Origin: DASPKA01 sp035628335
GTDB taxonomy: Bacteria > Patescibacteriota > Doudnabacteria > UBA920
NCBI GenBank assembly: GCA_035628335.1
Contig: DASPKA010000113.1
Location: 1 to 13,400, forward strand
Direction: 5' to 3'
DNA: 13,400 nucleotides
How positions within the stretch are numbered: position 1 is the stretch's first letter; each line of letters opens with the position of its first letter. The notes beneath the pieces are model-generated. The model searched no databases. It worked only from the letters and a program-made list of their open reading frames with translations, and was not told where the DNA came from. The translations under genes were made by a program, and so were the position numbers. Positions 1-5,103 of this stretch are shown piece by piece.

Positions 1-1430
1 GTTACTGCTGTTTCAATAACTGCACCTGTTTCTGGGTTCTTAAGCTCGAGTACAACAGGGTCCAAAGGCTGTTTAGTTTCTGAGTCATACACAATACCCC
101 AAACTCTTCGACGGCGTCTCAGATAAATGAGCGAGAGAAAGTCTGACCACAAACGTAGGATCATAAGCTTCATTTCTGCAAGACCACTGGCAGCTGAAAG
201 CGCAAACATATTTGAAGCAGCGGCTGCAGCGTACCCTGCTGCGCCTACTACACCTACAACTTTAGAAGATGTTTCTGCTGCAGGCAAGGTTTCTTCTATA
301 AACTCCTTTAATGTCGGTTCAGCACTCTCTTCCGATGTTTGCTCTAAGGGAACTTCTTCCTTTTTTATTTCTTTTTCTTTCGGTGTGGTCTTAATAGGTA
401 CTCCAAGACTAGAGTTGCCACTTGAGTCAATACTAAAGACTGTATAGTAGTACTCCTGTGAGCCCAAAGCAGACGCGTCGGTAAATGCTTCAACAGTCCC
501 TGAGTAAACTATTTCACCTTCAGAAGGCTTCTGAGGGAAATTTACAGTGCTTCTAGCTATCACGATTTGAGATACCCGTGGATCATCGGGCTTTTTCCAA
601 GACAACACGGGATTGTCTGTTTCAGAATACGTGTACATCACGTTACTTGGGTCAGGTAGCGTACTCTGTGGTCCTGTAGGTGTTGTTCCGCTATCAGTTC
701 CTGGGTTAGAAGGGTTTGAGGGTTGTGAGGGTTTGTCTGTGGGCGTGAGTTCTTTGTCCTTTACCGTCTTAACCTCTTTAGGGTCTTCAGGCGCAGAACT
801 TGTGGTAAAAGTGTATGTGTTGTTCTGAAAAACAATCTTCTGACCATCGGAAAACTCTGCACTTATTGTAAAAGTATAAGTTGTTGAAGATTTTAAACCG
901 CTAAGGGTAATTGTATGAGCAAACACACCAACAGATTCGGGCGTAGTGTTGTTTGCCTGACCTCCGCCCATGTACGACATGAAGGTCTTCGCAGGGGCAT
1001 CTGTGTCAAATGTTATGGACGCAGAGCCAGGACCTACAAACCTAGTTTGTACGTTATATATATTATGAACTTTTGGCTTCTCTTCTTCGGGCTCAGGTGT
1101 GGGAGTTGGGGTTGGGGTTGGAGTTGGAGCCGCTGGCGGCACAAAACCCCCTCCTCCGGAAGAGCTGCTGGATGAGCTCGGTGTAGCAACAACTGGATAA
1201 CCAACAGACACACTAAAACCTGTCCCAGTAACTACACCTGCTACAGGTACTATAGAAATATTTGCATGATACCCACTACCGTCCATTTGTCCTACAAGCG
1301 GGACTACAACTTCGTTCCTTGCGTTAAAAGTGCCTCCAGACATGTCAGCTAAGGATGTTGTTGGTAAAAGCGCAGTGAAAATCACTGCCAAGAAAAAGAC
1401 ATGCTTTTGGCTATTTTTTTGTTTTCTCAT
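1..1430 (-). CDS. Secreted fibronectin type III surface protein (C-terminus outside window)
   Basis: The reverse strand is open from an ATG at 1430 to the window edge, giving 476 codons without a stop. Residues 1-28 form a signal peptide (basic start, hydrophobic VFFLAVIFTALL core). A short beta-rich region follows, then a Ser7-Gly4 and Pro-Thr linker at about residues 84-113. Two fibronectin type III-like domains sit at about 125-212 (ending TTYTFTIS...TYTFTT) and roughly 255-345 (VLSWKKPDDPRVSQIVIAR...YYYTVFSID). An acidic/Lys linker, an Ala/Gly-rich hydrophobic stretch, a basic RRRRR patch and WGIVYDSETKQPLDPVV then follow; the last resembles the start of a carboxypeptidase-regulatory/prealbumin-like domain. 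Such modular proteins are common on CPR cell surfaces. A role in adhesion or envelope structure is inference. The start is supported by an extended -10 box only 7 nt upstream, suggesting a leaderless mRNA. Confidence 0.85.
   Translation of the reverse strand, partial: MRKQKNSQKHVFFLAVIFTALLPTTSLADMSGGTFNARNEVVVPLVGQMDGSGYHANISIVPVAGVVTGTGFSVSVGYPVVATPSSSSSSSGGGGFVPPAAPTPTPTPTPTPEPEEEKPKVHNIYNVQTRFVGPGSASITFDTDAPAKTFMSYMGGGQANNTTPESVGVFAHTITLSGLKSSTTYTFTISAEFSDGQKIVFQNNTYTFTTSSAPEDPKEVKTVKDKELTPTDKPSQPSNPSNPGTDSGTTPTGPQSTLPDPSNVMYTYSETDNPVLSWKKPDDPRVSQIVIARSTVNFPQKPSEGEIVYSGTVEAFTDASALGSQEYYYTVFSIDSSGNSSLGVPIKTTPKEKEIKKEEVPLEQTSEESAEPTLKEFIEETLPAAETSSKVVGVVGAAGYAAAAASNMFALSAASGLAEMKLMILRLWSDFLSLIYLRRRRRVWGIVYDSETKQPLDPVVLELKNPETGAVIETAV
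1102..1130. repeat. GGNGTT hexanucleotide tandem repeat encoding the Pro-Thr linker
   Basis: About five tandem GGAGTT/GGGGTT units on the plus strand encode the alternating Pro-Thr hinge of the fibronectin protein on the minus strand. Such a tract could vary in copy number by slippage and so change linker length without a frameshift. Confidence 0.6.
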
Positions 1431-1437
1431 TACCACA

Positions 1438-1446
1438 ATTATACCA
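1438..1446 (-). promoter_or_regulatory. Extended -10 promoter of the fibronectin gene, apparently leaderless
   Basis: On the minus strand TGG-TATAAT reads at 1446-1438, a perfect extended -10. Only 7 nt separate it from the ATG at 1430, so transcription should start at or beside the start codon. No Shine-Dalgarno and no good -35 box is visible. Confidence 0.6.
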
Positions 1447-1503
1447 CGGATATAGTGGTTAGTGGACAGTAGATAGTGTATAGAAATACAAAAAAACAAT
1501 TTG

Positions 1504-1531
1504 TTGACAAAATATGTATTTTTGGTATAAT
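1504..1531 (+). promoter_or_regulatory. Strong promoter for the 1589 membrane-protein gene
   Basis: A perfect TTGACA at 1504-1509 and perfect TATAAT at 1526-1531 are separated by 16 bp, with an upstream TGG making an extended -10. The expected leader is about 50 nt and contains a GGCCATT direct repeat, then AAGGAGGA at 1575-1582. This promoter is divergent from that of the fibronectin gene, so the two share the 158-bp intergenic region. Confidence 0.8.
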
Positions 1532-1588
1532 ATGAAAAGTTTTTCTCGGCCATTTTCGGCCATTACAACAAACCAAGGAGGAATTTGA

Positions 1589-2911
1589 GTGATGAAACAC
1601 ACTACTTTAGCAACATTGCTTCTATTCGCGTTTTTTGGTCACGCCAGCGCGCAGACGGCAGAACCCCAAGACTGGTCCGGGGTTCGGCAACAAATCTTGA
1701 CTGCTCGCGAGTTGAAAGCCGCAGATGCTTGTGCGACTGACGCGGCAAATAAAAAGATCAACGAAGCCGTTAAGGTAGCAGGCAGGCTTTTCAAGCGCGA
1801 GGTGACTGAAGACGAGGCGTTGGAGATCGCTGGCCGCGAATTAGGACTGATCACCGGCAACCCAGTGACTAGACTGTTGGAACGAACGCAGCAAATGGCA
1901 GCAGACGCGAGGCAAATGATTAATTTCAGTAAGATTCTCGGGTCTTGCATGGCGCTCCTACTCATAGCATGCCTTTCGCGGATTTTCGGTGAGCGTATCA
2001 AAAAAACAATTACTGCGCTCATTGACTGGATCAGAGAAACGTTTGGAGACTTGTGGAATTCCTTAATTCGGTTCCTCAAGAAGTTTAAGCACGTGTGGTA
2101 CCACCTGGTGGCGCCACTACTGCTTATATTCAAACCCCTCTACCCGGTTTGGCTTTACGGCACCGCACACGAAGGCATTGCAGCTGCTGCTGCGGGCTTT
2201 GCAGCGTACTCACTCTACGTGGCATTGGACTGGCTCATGAAGGATATAGATGAAATGCCAGCCACACGAGTGTACCTCTGGTCACTTGCTATGGTGTTTG
2301 GGTTCATCTCCTTCTTCTTTGGATCAGTTGTAGTGGGTACCGGTGCTGGCCTCGTAGTCATGATTGCTGTCGGTGCCCACCTGTGGGAGCAAAAATGGCT
2401 GCGTATTATCGCTCTGGAAGAGCGCACGCCGCATGTAGGCGTGTTTGTGGGCTTCCTCAGCATTCCCGTTCTGATCGTAGGCCACGACTGGTACAGTACC
2501 AGCACATGGTACGGACTCACCTTTGTCTCCCTGTTCGCGCCAATGCTCGTCCTCCCTGCGTATTTTCTTATGGGGGTATGGAATAATGAGCATCAGAACG
2601 AACGCACGTGGGAACGTAGAGAGAAAGACCATGTGTACTTCCTACTCACGGTTGCAATTGTAATGCTTCTGGGCTTCCGGTGGCATAACCACATGCGCAG
2701 TTATTCCGCGCTCCTACTACTCGCCTTCTTCGCCTGGTGGAACGTCCAGTTCGTGAAAGTCTGGCGTAAGTCGTGGGAAAATCGCACACCCCCGCGCGAG
2801 CTGATGTTCAGACACGTGGGTGCGCTCTACTCCAGCCTTGGACTGGCCCTGGCTGGCTTCATCTACCTCAAATATGAACTCGTTTTACGGGCATACGAAT
2901 ACTTTCGCTAG
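1589..2911 (+). CDS. Unrecognised polytopic membrane protein with signal peptide
   Basis: 440 residues, family not recognised. Residues 1-22 look like a cleavable signal peptide (TTLATLLLFAFFGHASAQ). A soluble Ala/Glu-rich, mostly helical segment follows to about residue 110. The remainder is hydrophobic, with roughly eight or nine predicted membrane helices and many Trp and aromatic residues; the loops are basic (RIFGERIKK, NEHQNERTWERREKD). The GTG at 1589 is 7 nt from a perfect AAGGAGGA; the next codon, ATG at 1592, is an equally plausible start. It has its own strong promoter and terminator, so it is monocistronic. Its third codon positions are visibly richer in G/C than neighbouring genes, which together with the isolated transcription unit hints at acquisition. 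No catalytic motif is evident, so no function is assigned. Confidence 0.8.
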   Translation: MMKHTTLATLLLFAFFGHASAQTAEPQDWSGVRQQILTARELKAADACATDAANKKINEAVKVAGRLFKREVTEDEALEIAGRELGLITGNPVTRLLERTQQMAADARQMINFSKILGSCMALLLIACLSRIFGERIKKTITALIDWIRETFGDLWNSLIRFLKKFKHVWYHLVAPLLLIFKPLYPVWLYGTAHEGIAAAAAGFAAYSLYVALDWLMKDIDEMPATRVYLWSLAMVFGFISFFFGSVVVGTGAGLVVMIAVGAHLWEQKWLRIIALEERTPHVGVFVGFLSIPVLIVGHDWYSTSTWYGLTFVSLFAPMLVLPAYFLMGVWNNEHQNERTWERREKDHVYFLLTVAIVMLLGFRWHNHMRSYSALLLLAFFAWWNVQFVKVWRKSWENRTPPRELMFRHVGALYSSLGLALAGFIYLKYELVLRAYEYFR

Positions 2912-2933
2912 CCCGCAAAACTCAAACAAAAAT

Positions 2934-2969
2934 ACTCCGCCTCGGCGACTGCTAGGGCGGGGTGTTTTT
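2934..2969 (+). terminator. Intrinsic terminator of the 1589 gene
   Basis: ACTCCGCC at 2934-2941 pairs with GGCGGGGT at 2956-2963 (one G-T pair), followed by GTTTTTATTT. It lies 23 bp after the TAG stop. Confidence 0.8.
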
Positions 2970-2971
2970 AT

Positions 2972-3118
2972 TTGTACTGTGAAGTGCGTAATCGCCATAA
3001 TTGTGTCACTGTGTGATGACGAGGAAGATGAGAAGTCAAATGCAACACAAACTAAAAAAAGCTGAAATCCCAACAGTCCCGACTCAGCCCACAGACTGAG
3101 TCTTGGGAGTGTTTTCAT
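2972..3118 (+). other. Possible small transcription unit (promoter, tiny ORF or ncRNA, terminator)
   Basis: TTGTAC at 2972-2977 and CATAAT at 2996-3001 with an 18-bp spacer resemble a promoter. A 27-codon frame (ATG at 3016, TGA at 3097-3099) would give a basic, Met/Lys-rich peptide ending in VPTQPTD. It lacks a convincing Shine-Dalgarno and runs into the terminator stem, so the product may be a small RNA rather than a peptide. Weakly supported. Confidence 0.25.
3077..3114 (+). terminator. Intrinsic terminator
   Basis: TCCC-GACTCAG (3077-3087) pairs with CTGAGTC (3096-3102) and GGGA (3105-3108) across a two-T bulge, followed by GTGTTTTCATTT. The plus-strand T-run suggests it ends a plus-strand transcript. 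The A7 run upstream would also give a U-tract on the minus strand. Confidence 0.6.
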
Positions 3119-3165
3119 TTAACAAATCAAAAATACCAGATTATCTGGTATTTTTGATTTGTTAA
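3119..3165. terminator. Perfect 22-bp palindrome, bidirectional terminator next to tRNA-Ser
   Basis: Positions 3119-3140 are perfectly complementary to 3144-3165, leaving only a TTA loop. The arms are TTAACAAATC..ACCAGA type, with AT-rich lower stems that supply U-tracts in both directions. It begins one base past the CCA end of tRNA-Ser, so it most likely ends the tRNA transcript and also stops plus-strand readthrough. Confidence 0.7.
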
Positions 3166-3166
3166 C

Positions 3167-3256
3167 TGGCGGAGAGGGAGGGATTCGAACCCTCGAGCCC
3201 ATTTCTGAGCTTCTTGTTTTCAAGACAAGTGCACTCGACCACTATGCGACCTCTCC
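3167..3256 (-). tRNA. tRNA-Ser (anticodon UGA), CCA encoded
   Basis: On the minus strand the acceptor GGAGAGG/CCTCTCC, D-stem GCAT/GTGC, anticodon stem CTTGT/ACAAG with loop CTTGAAA (anticodon TGA), a long variable arm AGCTC/GGGCT typical of class II tRNAs, and T-arm GAGGG-TTCGAAT-CCCTC are all intact. The discriminator G is followed by an encoded CCA at 3169-3167. It reads UCA and related Ser codons. Confidence 0.95.
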
Positions 3257-3259
3257 TAT

Positions 3260-3342
3260 TATAGGGGCTTGCGTCGCCCCCTCGTACGGGCATAGCCCTT
3301 AACGAGCCTCCCCCTCTCACGCCTTTGGCGTTAAAAGGGTTC
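3260..3342. repeat. Hairpin-rich tRNA-spacer repeat, copy 1
   Basis: It starts with the 23-bp block TATAGGGGC...GCCCCCT (3260-3282), identical to 3346-3368, which folds as GGGGC/GCCCC. A unit-specific hairpin follows (CTCGT/ACGAG plus GGGC-ATA-GCCC, 3281-3306), then CCTCTC, an ACGCC-TTT-GGCGT stem (3319-3331) and TAAAAGGGTTC. No coding sequence is visible. Confidence 0.75.
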
Positions 3343-3345
3343 TAA

Positions 3346-3487
3346 TATAGGGGCTTGCGTCGCCCCCTTCATTTGGGGGACCCAAATGAAGCTTCCCTAG
3401 TGAGTATGACCTTTCCACTTGGGGAAGCCCCAAGTTCCAAGGTCTACTCTACTTTTCCTCTCGCGGCCTTGCCGCTAAAAAGGGTTC
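3346..3487. repeat. Hairpin-rich tRNA-spacer repeat, copy 2
   Basis: The same 23-bp opening block (3346-3368) is followed by two copy-specific stems: CTTCATTTGGG-GGA-CCCAAATGAAG (3367-3391), then GACCTT + ACTTGGGG-AAG-CCCCAAGT + AAGGTC (3408-3444). Next come the shared CCTCTC, a stem GCGGC-CTT-GCCGC (3463-3475) and TAAAAAGGGTTC. Relative to copy 1, both arms of the last stem have changed together, so pairing is kept although the sequence differs. Confidence 0.75.
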
Positions 3488-3624
3488 CCAAAGTACTATA
3501 GCTTTTATCGCCGCTGTAGCGTAGCGGAGGCATTAGGAGTGAATGGTGCTTTGGGATAAGGGACACACGATGCAGCGTAGGTGGATTTCACCTGAAAGGC
3601 GGAATTCACCGTAGCGGGATCGTG
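3486..3624. other. Structured spacer: nested and imperfect inverted repeats
   Basis: TCCCAAAG (3486-3493) pairs with CTTTGGGA (3549-3556), enclosing a CCGCT/AGCGG hairpin (3511-3527). Next to it, CACGAT (3566-3571) pairs with ATCGTG (3619-3624) and encloses two imperfectly complementary 20-nt arms around TGAAAG. No tRNA fold and no convincing gene is visible. A 23-codon frame at 3543-3614 is too weak to call. Confidence 0.5.
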
Positions 3625-3632
3625 ATGGCCCG

Positions 3633-3709
3633 TGGTGACTCCGGCAGGGATCGAACCTGCGGCCTTCTCATCCGGAGGGAGACGCGGCTATTACTTGGTC
3701 GCGGATGCC
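3633..3709 (-). tRNA. Degenerate tRNA-Arg(CCG)-like gene
   Basis: The 3' half is a good tRNA: anticodon arm TCTCC-CTCCGGA-TGAGA (anticodon CCG, with a C-T mismatch at the loop), a five-nt variable loop, T-arm GCAGG-TTCGATC-CCTGC, acceptor strand CGGAGTC, A73 and encoded CCA (3635-3633). The 5' half is abnormal. The acceptor can pair only as GGC-(A)-TCCG with a bulged A, and no normal D-stem or GG-containing D-loop is present. The 5' sequence resembles part of the adjoining palindromic element. It may be a pseudo-tRNA truncated by that element, or an unusual functional tRNA. A canonical tRNA with the same anticodon lies 67 bp upstream in transcription order. Confidence 0.5.
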
Positions 3710-3712
3710 CAC

Positions 3713-3762
3713 CGGCCCCGCTCCTCGTTCGCTTCGGGCAAAGCCCTGCGCTCACTTCCTAA
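3713..3762. repeat. GC-rich palindromic element between the two tRNA-Arg-type genes
   Basis: It contains GGGC-AAA-GCCC (3736-3746) extended by CGC/GCG on the minus strand. Read on the minus strand, GTGAGCGC-hairpin-GAAGCGAAC has the same plan as the recG insert read on its minus strand (GTGGAGCGAA-hairpin-GTTCGCGGAAC). It abuts the abnormal 5' end of the tRNA-like gene. Confidence 0.45.
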
Positions 3763-3776
3763 AGAGAATCTCACCT

Positions 3777-3851
3777 TGGTGCTCCCATGAGGAATCGAAC
3801 CTCAATCCCAGCCTCCGGAGGGCTGTGCTTTATCCGTTAAGCTATGGAAGC
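3777..3851 (-). tRNA. tRNA-Arg (anticodon CCG), CCA encoded
   Basis: Acceptor GCTTCCA/TGGGAGC (one G-T pair), TA at positions 8-9, D-stem GCTT/AAGC with loop AACGGATA, anticodon stem CAGCC/GGCTG with loop CTCCGGA (anticodon CCG), T-arm TGAGG-TTCGATT-CCTCA, discriminator A and encoded CCA at 3779-3777. All arms are intact. It reads the CGG codon. Confidence 0.93.
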
Positions 3852-3872
3852 TTGTCATGGGAACTACAATAA

Positions 3873-3890
3873 AAGCGGTGGGTACCGCTT
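3873..3890 (-). terminator. Intrinsic terminator after the Nudix gene
   Basis: On the minus strand AAGCGG-TACCCA-CCGCTT is followed by TTATTG, giving a short U-tract. It lies 24 bp past the Nudix stop and just in front of tRNA-Arg. Confidence 0.5.
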
Positions 3891-3894
3891 ATAT

Positions 3895-3922
3895 AGTATA
3901 GCAAAATGGGGGGTTATGACAA
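3895..3922 (-). promoter_or_regulatory. Probable promoter of the tRNA cluster
   Basis: On the minus strand TTGTCA (3922-3917) and TATACT (3900-3895) are 16 bp apart, with TGC directly before the -10 (extended -10). The -35 box lies in the 3' end of the Nudix gene. Transcription would start near 3888 and run through tRNA-Arg, the tRNA-like gene and tRNA-Ser. Confidence 0.6.
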
Positions 3923-4339
3923 TAGTTTGGGTTTGTAGATATTTAGGAAATTGGGGAGTTGGGAGTGTAGGTTTTCTGGTAATGTATCTAATGTAAACCA
4001 GTTTACTTTTTCAAACTTATGAGGCTCACCGTTCTTGACCAAGGCTGGGTCTACCAGAACCTTAAAGTCTAGGGCTATCCAGTGGCTGGGTCCTTCTCGG
4101 TGTACATCTCTAAAACCTAAAAACTCTGTTTTTAAGACTTCTGTACCATATTCTTCACGAATCTCTGCACGCAAACAATCCTCAACCTTCTGGTCAAACT
4201 CCAGTGCGCCACCACCAATGTCCCAACGGTTATGCTCGTCACGGGTATTGGTGCTACGCAAGGACATAACAAATCTCCCCTGCCCGTCATGACAAAAATA
4301 CACAATGGCCACTCCGGTATAGTCTGTTCCTTTATACAT
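3914..4339 (-). CDS. Nudix hydrolase
   Basis: 141 residues, the usual size of a single Nudix domain. These enzymes hydrolyse nucleoside diphosphates linked to another group (housecleaning, mRNA decapping or cofactor turnover); the substrate cannot be told here. The Nudix box is at about residues 43-66: GGALEFDQKVEDCLRAEIREEYG. The three metal-binding Glu of the (R)EUxEE core are present, but the conserved Arg is Ala and the Glu of Gx5E is Gln; an extra Glu stands three residues before that Gln. Upstream, RWDIGGG forms the strand leading into the box. The ATG at 4339 has no Shine-Dalgarno. The gene is monocistronic, between a hairpin at 4371-4413 and a terminator at 3873-3890. Confidence 0.9.
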   Translation of the reverse strand: MYKGTDYTGVAIVYFCHDGQGRFVMSLRSTNTRDEHNRWDIGGGALEFDQKVEDCLRAEIREEYGTEVLKTEFLGFRDVHREGPSHWIALDFKVLVDPALVKNGEPHKFEKVNWFTLDTLPENLHSQLPNFLNIYKPKLLS

Positions 4340-4370
4340 TAATTTGACATGCCTTCTGCATTTAGCAAAA

Positions 4371-4413
4371 GGCCAAGCTCAGAGCCGGGCTCTGCCCGGA
4401 TGTAAGATTGGCC
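4371..4413 (-). terminator. GC-rich hairpin after the 4429 gene, probable terminator or palindromic element
   Basis: GGCCAA (4371-4376) pairs with TTGGCC (4408-4413), and inside CCGGGC-TCT-GCCCGG (4385-4399) is a perfect stem with a triloop. Read on the minus strand the outer stem is followed by TTTTGC, so it could terminate the membrane-protein gene. Its core also matches the GGGC-triloop hairpins found elsewhere in the window. Confidence 0.5.
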
Positions 4414-4428
4414 GGTGCAGGAGGGCTG

Positions 4429-4899
4429 TTAGAATTTGAACTTATGTGCTATTGCCTGGGTTATCGTTTCTGTGGTTTCATGATGCTCGGGAACCAACTC
4501 CAGGAGAAAGTCGCGTATTTCATCTGGATCTTGAGATTCTAACTGGATTATTACTAACTTTTGCAATGTAGATGTTGTATGTAGGTTGAGCGTACTATGG
4601 TGTGCATTATCTACGACCCAGAAAAACTCTATTTGCTTATATGGAATATGCACATCGTCCAAGTGTATGCCTTTGTCTGAAAGTTCTACGACTATTGTTC
4701 TTGGTTTCACGCGCGACAGCCAAAAAATAAGAGCACCTATGATCAAAAAACTGGCTGCACCAAAGTAGTCTGCTTGAATGAACATATAGCCGGAAAGCAG
4801 AAGCACAACAACTCCCAAGGTTAGATACCAACCAAAATTCTTCTCATAATACCTAAACTGGGGGGCTTCCCAAGAAAAATATATCTCTCGTTTTCTCAT
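4429..4899 (-). CDS. Small membrane protein with two helices and a C-terminal soluble domain
   Basis: 156 residues from the ATG at 4899. It opens MRKREIYFSWEAPQFRYYEK, then has two membrane helices at about residues 24-42 and 47-62. A C-terminal cytosolic-looking beta-strand/helix domain follows (RTIVVELSDKGIHLDDVHIPYKQIEFFWVV...). This layout matches small WEAP-type membrane proteins I associate with CPR genomes, whose soluble part resembles bacterial PH-like domains; the function is unknown. The frame stays open 48 codons further upstream, but an extended -10 sits 6 nt before this ATG, so the longer version is unlikely. It is divergent from the terC unit. Confidence 0.8.
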   Translation of the reverse strand: MRKREIYFSWEAPQFRYYEKNFGWYLTLGVVVLLLSGYMFIQADYFGAASFLIIGALIFWLSRVKPRTIVVELSDKGIHLDDVHIPYKQIEFFWVVDNAHHSTLNLHTTSTLQKLVIIQLESQDPDEIRDFLLELVPEHHETTETITQAIAHKFKF

Positions 4900-4905
4900 A
4901 TTTCT

Positions 4906-4914
4906 AGTATACCA
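4906..4914 (-). promoter_or_regulatory. Extended -10 promoter, leaderless start of the 4899 gene
   Basis: TGG-TATACT reads on the minus strand at 4914-4906, with 6 nt to the ATG at 4899. The predicted transcription start coincides with the start codon. There is no Shine-Dalgarno. Confidence 0.6.
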
Positions 4915-4927
4915 CAGTAGACCTAAC

Positions 4928-4956
4928 TTGTGTTTTCCGGTATTATTTGTAATAAT
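4928..4956 (+). promoter_or_regulatory. Promoter of the structured leader upstream of terC
   Basis: TTGTGT (4928-4933) and AATAAT (4951-4956) are separated by 17 bp, with TGT before the -10 (TGn extension). The -10 lies in a small inverted repeat ATTATT-TGT-AATAAT (4942-4956). The predicted start near 4963 is just ahead of the structured RNA. Confidence 0.5.
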
Positions 4957-4962
4957 CTTTAT

Positions 4963-5041
4963 AGCCTTGGATGTTCGGAAGGGAGTTGCGACCAGGTCTT
5001 GTACGTCCCGTACAAGCGCACACCCCCGTTGAACGAACATC
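4963..5041 (+). promoter_or_regulatory. Rod-like structured RNA leader of terC, candidate riboswitch
   Basis: GATGTTCG (4970-4977) pairs perfectly with CGAACATC (5034-5041). Inside, GGG pairs with CCC and TGCG with CGCA across internal loops, and the tip is the perfect hairpin CTTGTACG-TCC-CGTACAAG (4998-5016). An intrinsic terminator follows 8 nt later, then terC. TerC/Alx-type genes are often controlled by the Mn2+-sensing yybP-ykoY riboswitch. The segment AAGGGAGTTGC here only loosely resembles that motif's GGGGAGUAGC loop, and the overall fold is a rod rather than the known junction. It is therefore either a divergent or different metal sensor, or a free-standing small RNA. Confidence 0.5.
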
Positions 5042-5048
5042 AATTATA

Positions 5049-5070
5049 ACCGGCATTGTCCGGTTTTTAT
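5049..5070 (+). terminator. Intrinsic terminator between the structured leader and terC
   Basis: ACCGG-CATTGT-CCGGT (5049-5064) is followed by TTTTATTTTA. It is placed where a riboswitch expression platform would be. No clear second promoter lies between it and terC, so terC expression would need readthrough. Confidence 0.7.
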
Positions 5071-5103
5071 TTTAGTTACTAATATTATTAACACTTATAA
5101 GGA

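Noticed and set aside
127..1175. Plus-strand open frames of 71-106 codons
   Set aside because: They are antisense shadows of the fibronectin gene, with biased Ser/Gly composition and no ribosome-binding sites.
3543..3614. 23-codon frame after AGGAG in the tRNA spacer
   Set aside because: Spacing to the ATG is too short and the frame lies in an inverted repeat; no other support.
4963..5041. Direct call of a yybP-ykoY riboswitch or SRP RNA
   Set aside because: Only short partial motif matches (GGGAGTTGC; GACCAGG). The rod fold lacks the yybP-ykoY junction and the SRP GGAA tetraloop with its asymmetric loop.
4900..5043. 48-codon N-terminal extension of the 4429-4899 membrane protein
   Set aside because: It overlaps the structured terC leader and the gene's own extended -10 box; the family-like start is MRKREIYFSWEAP at 4899.
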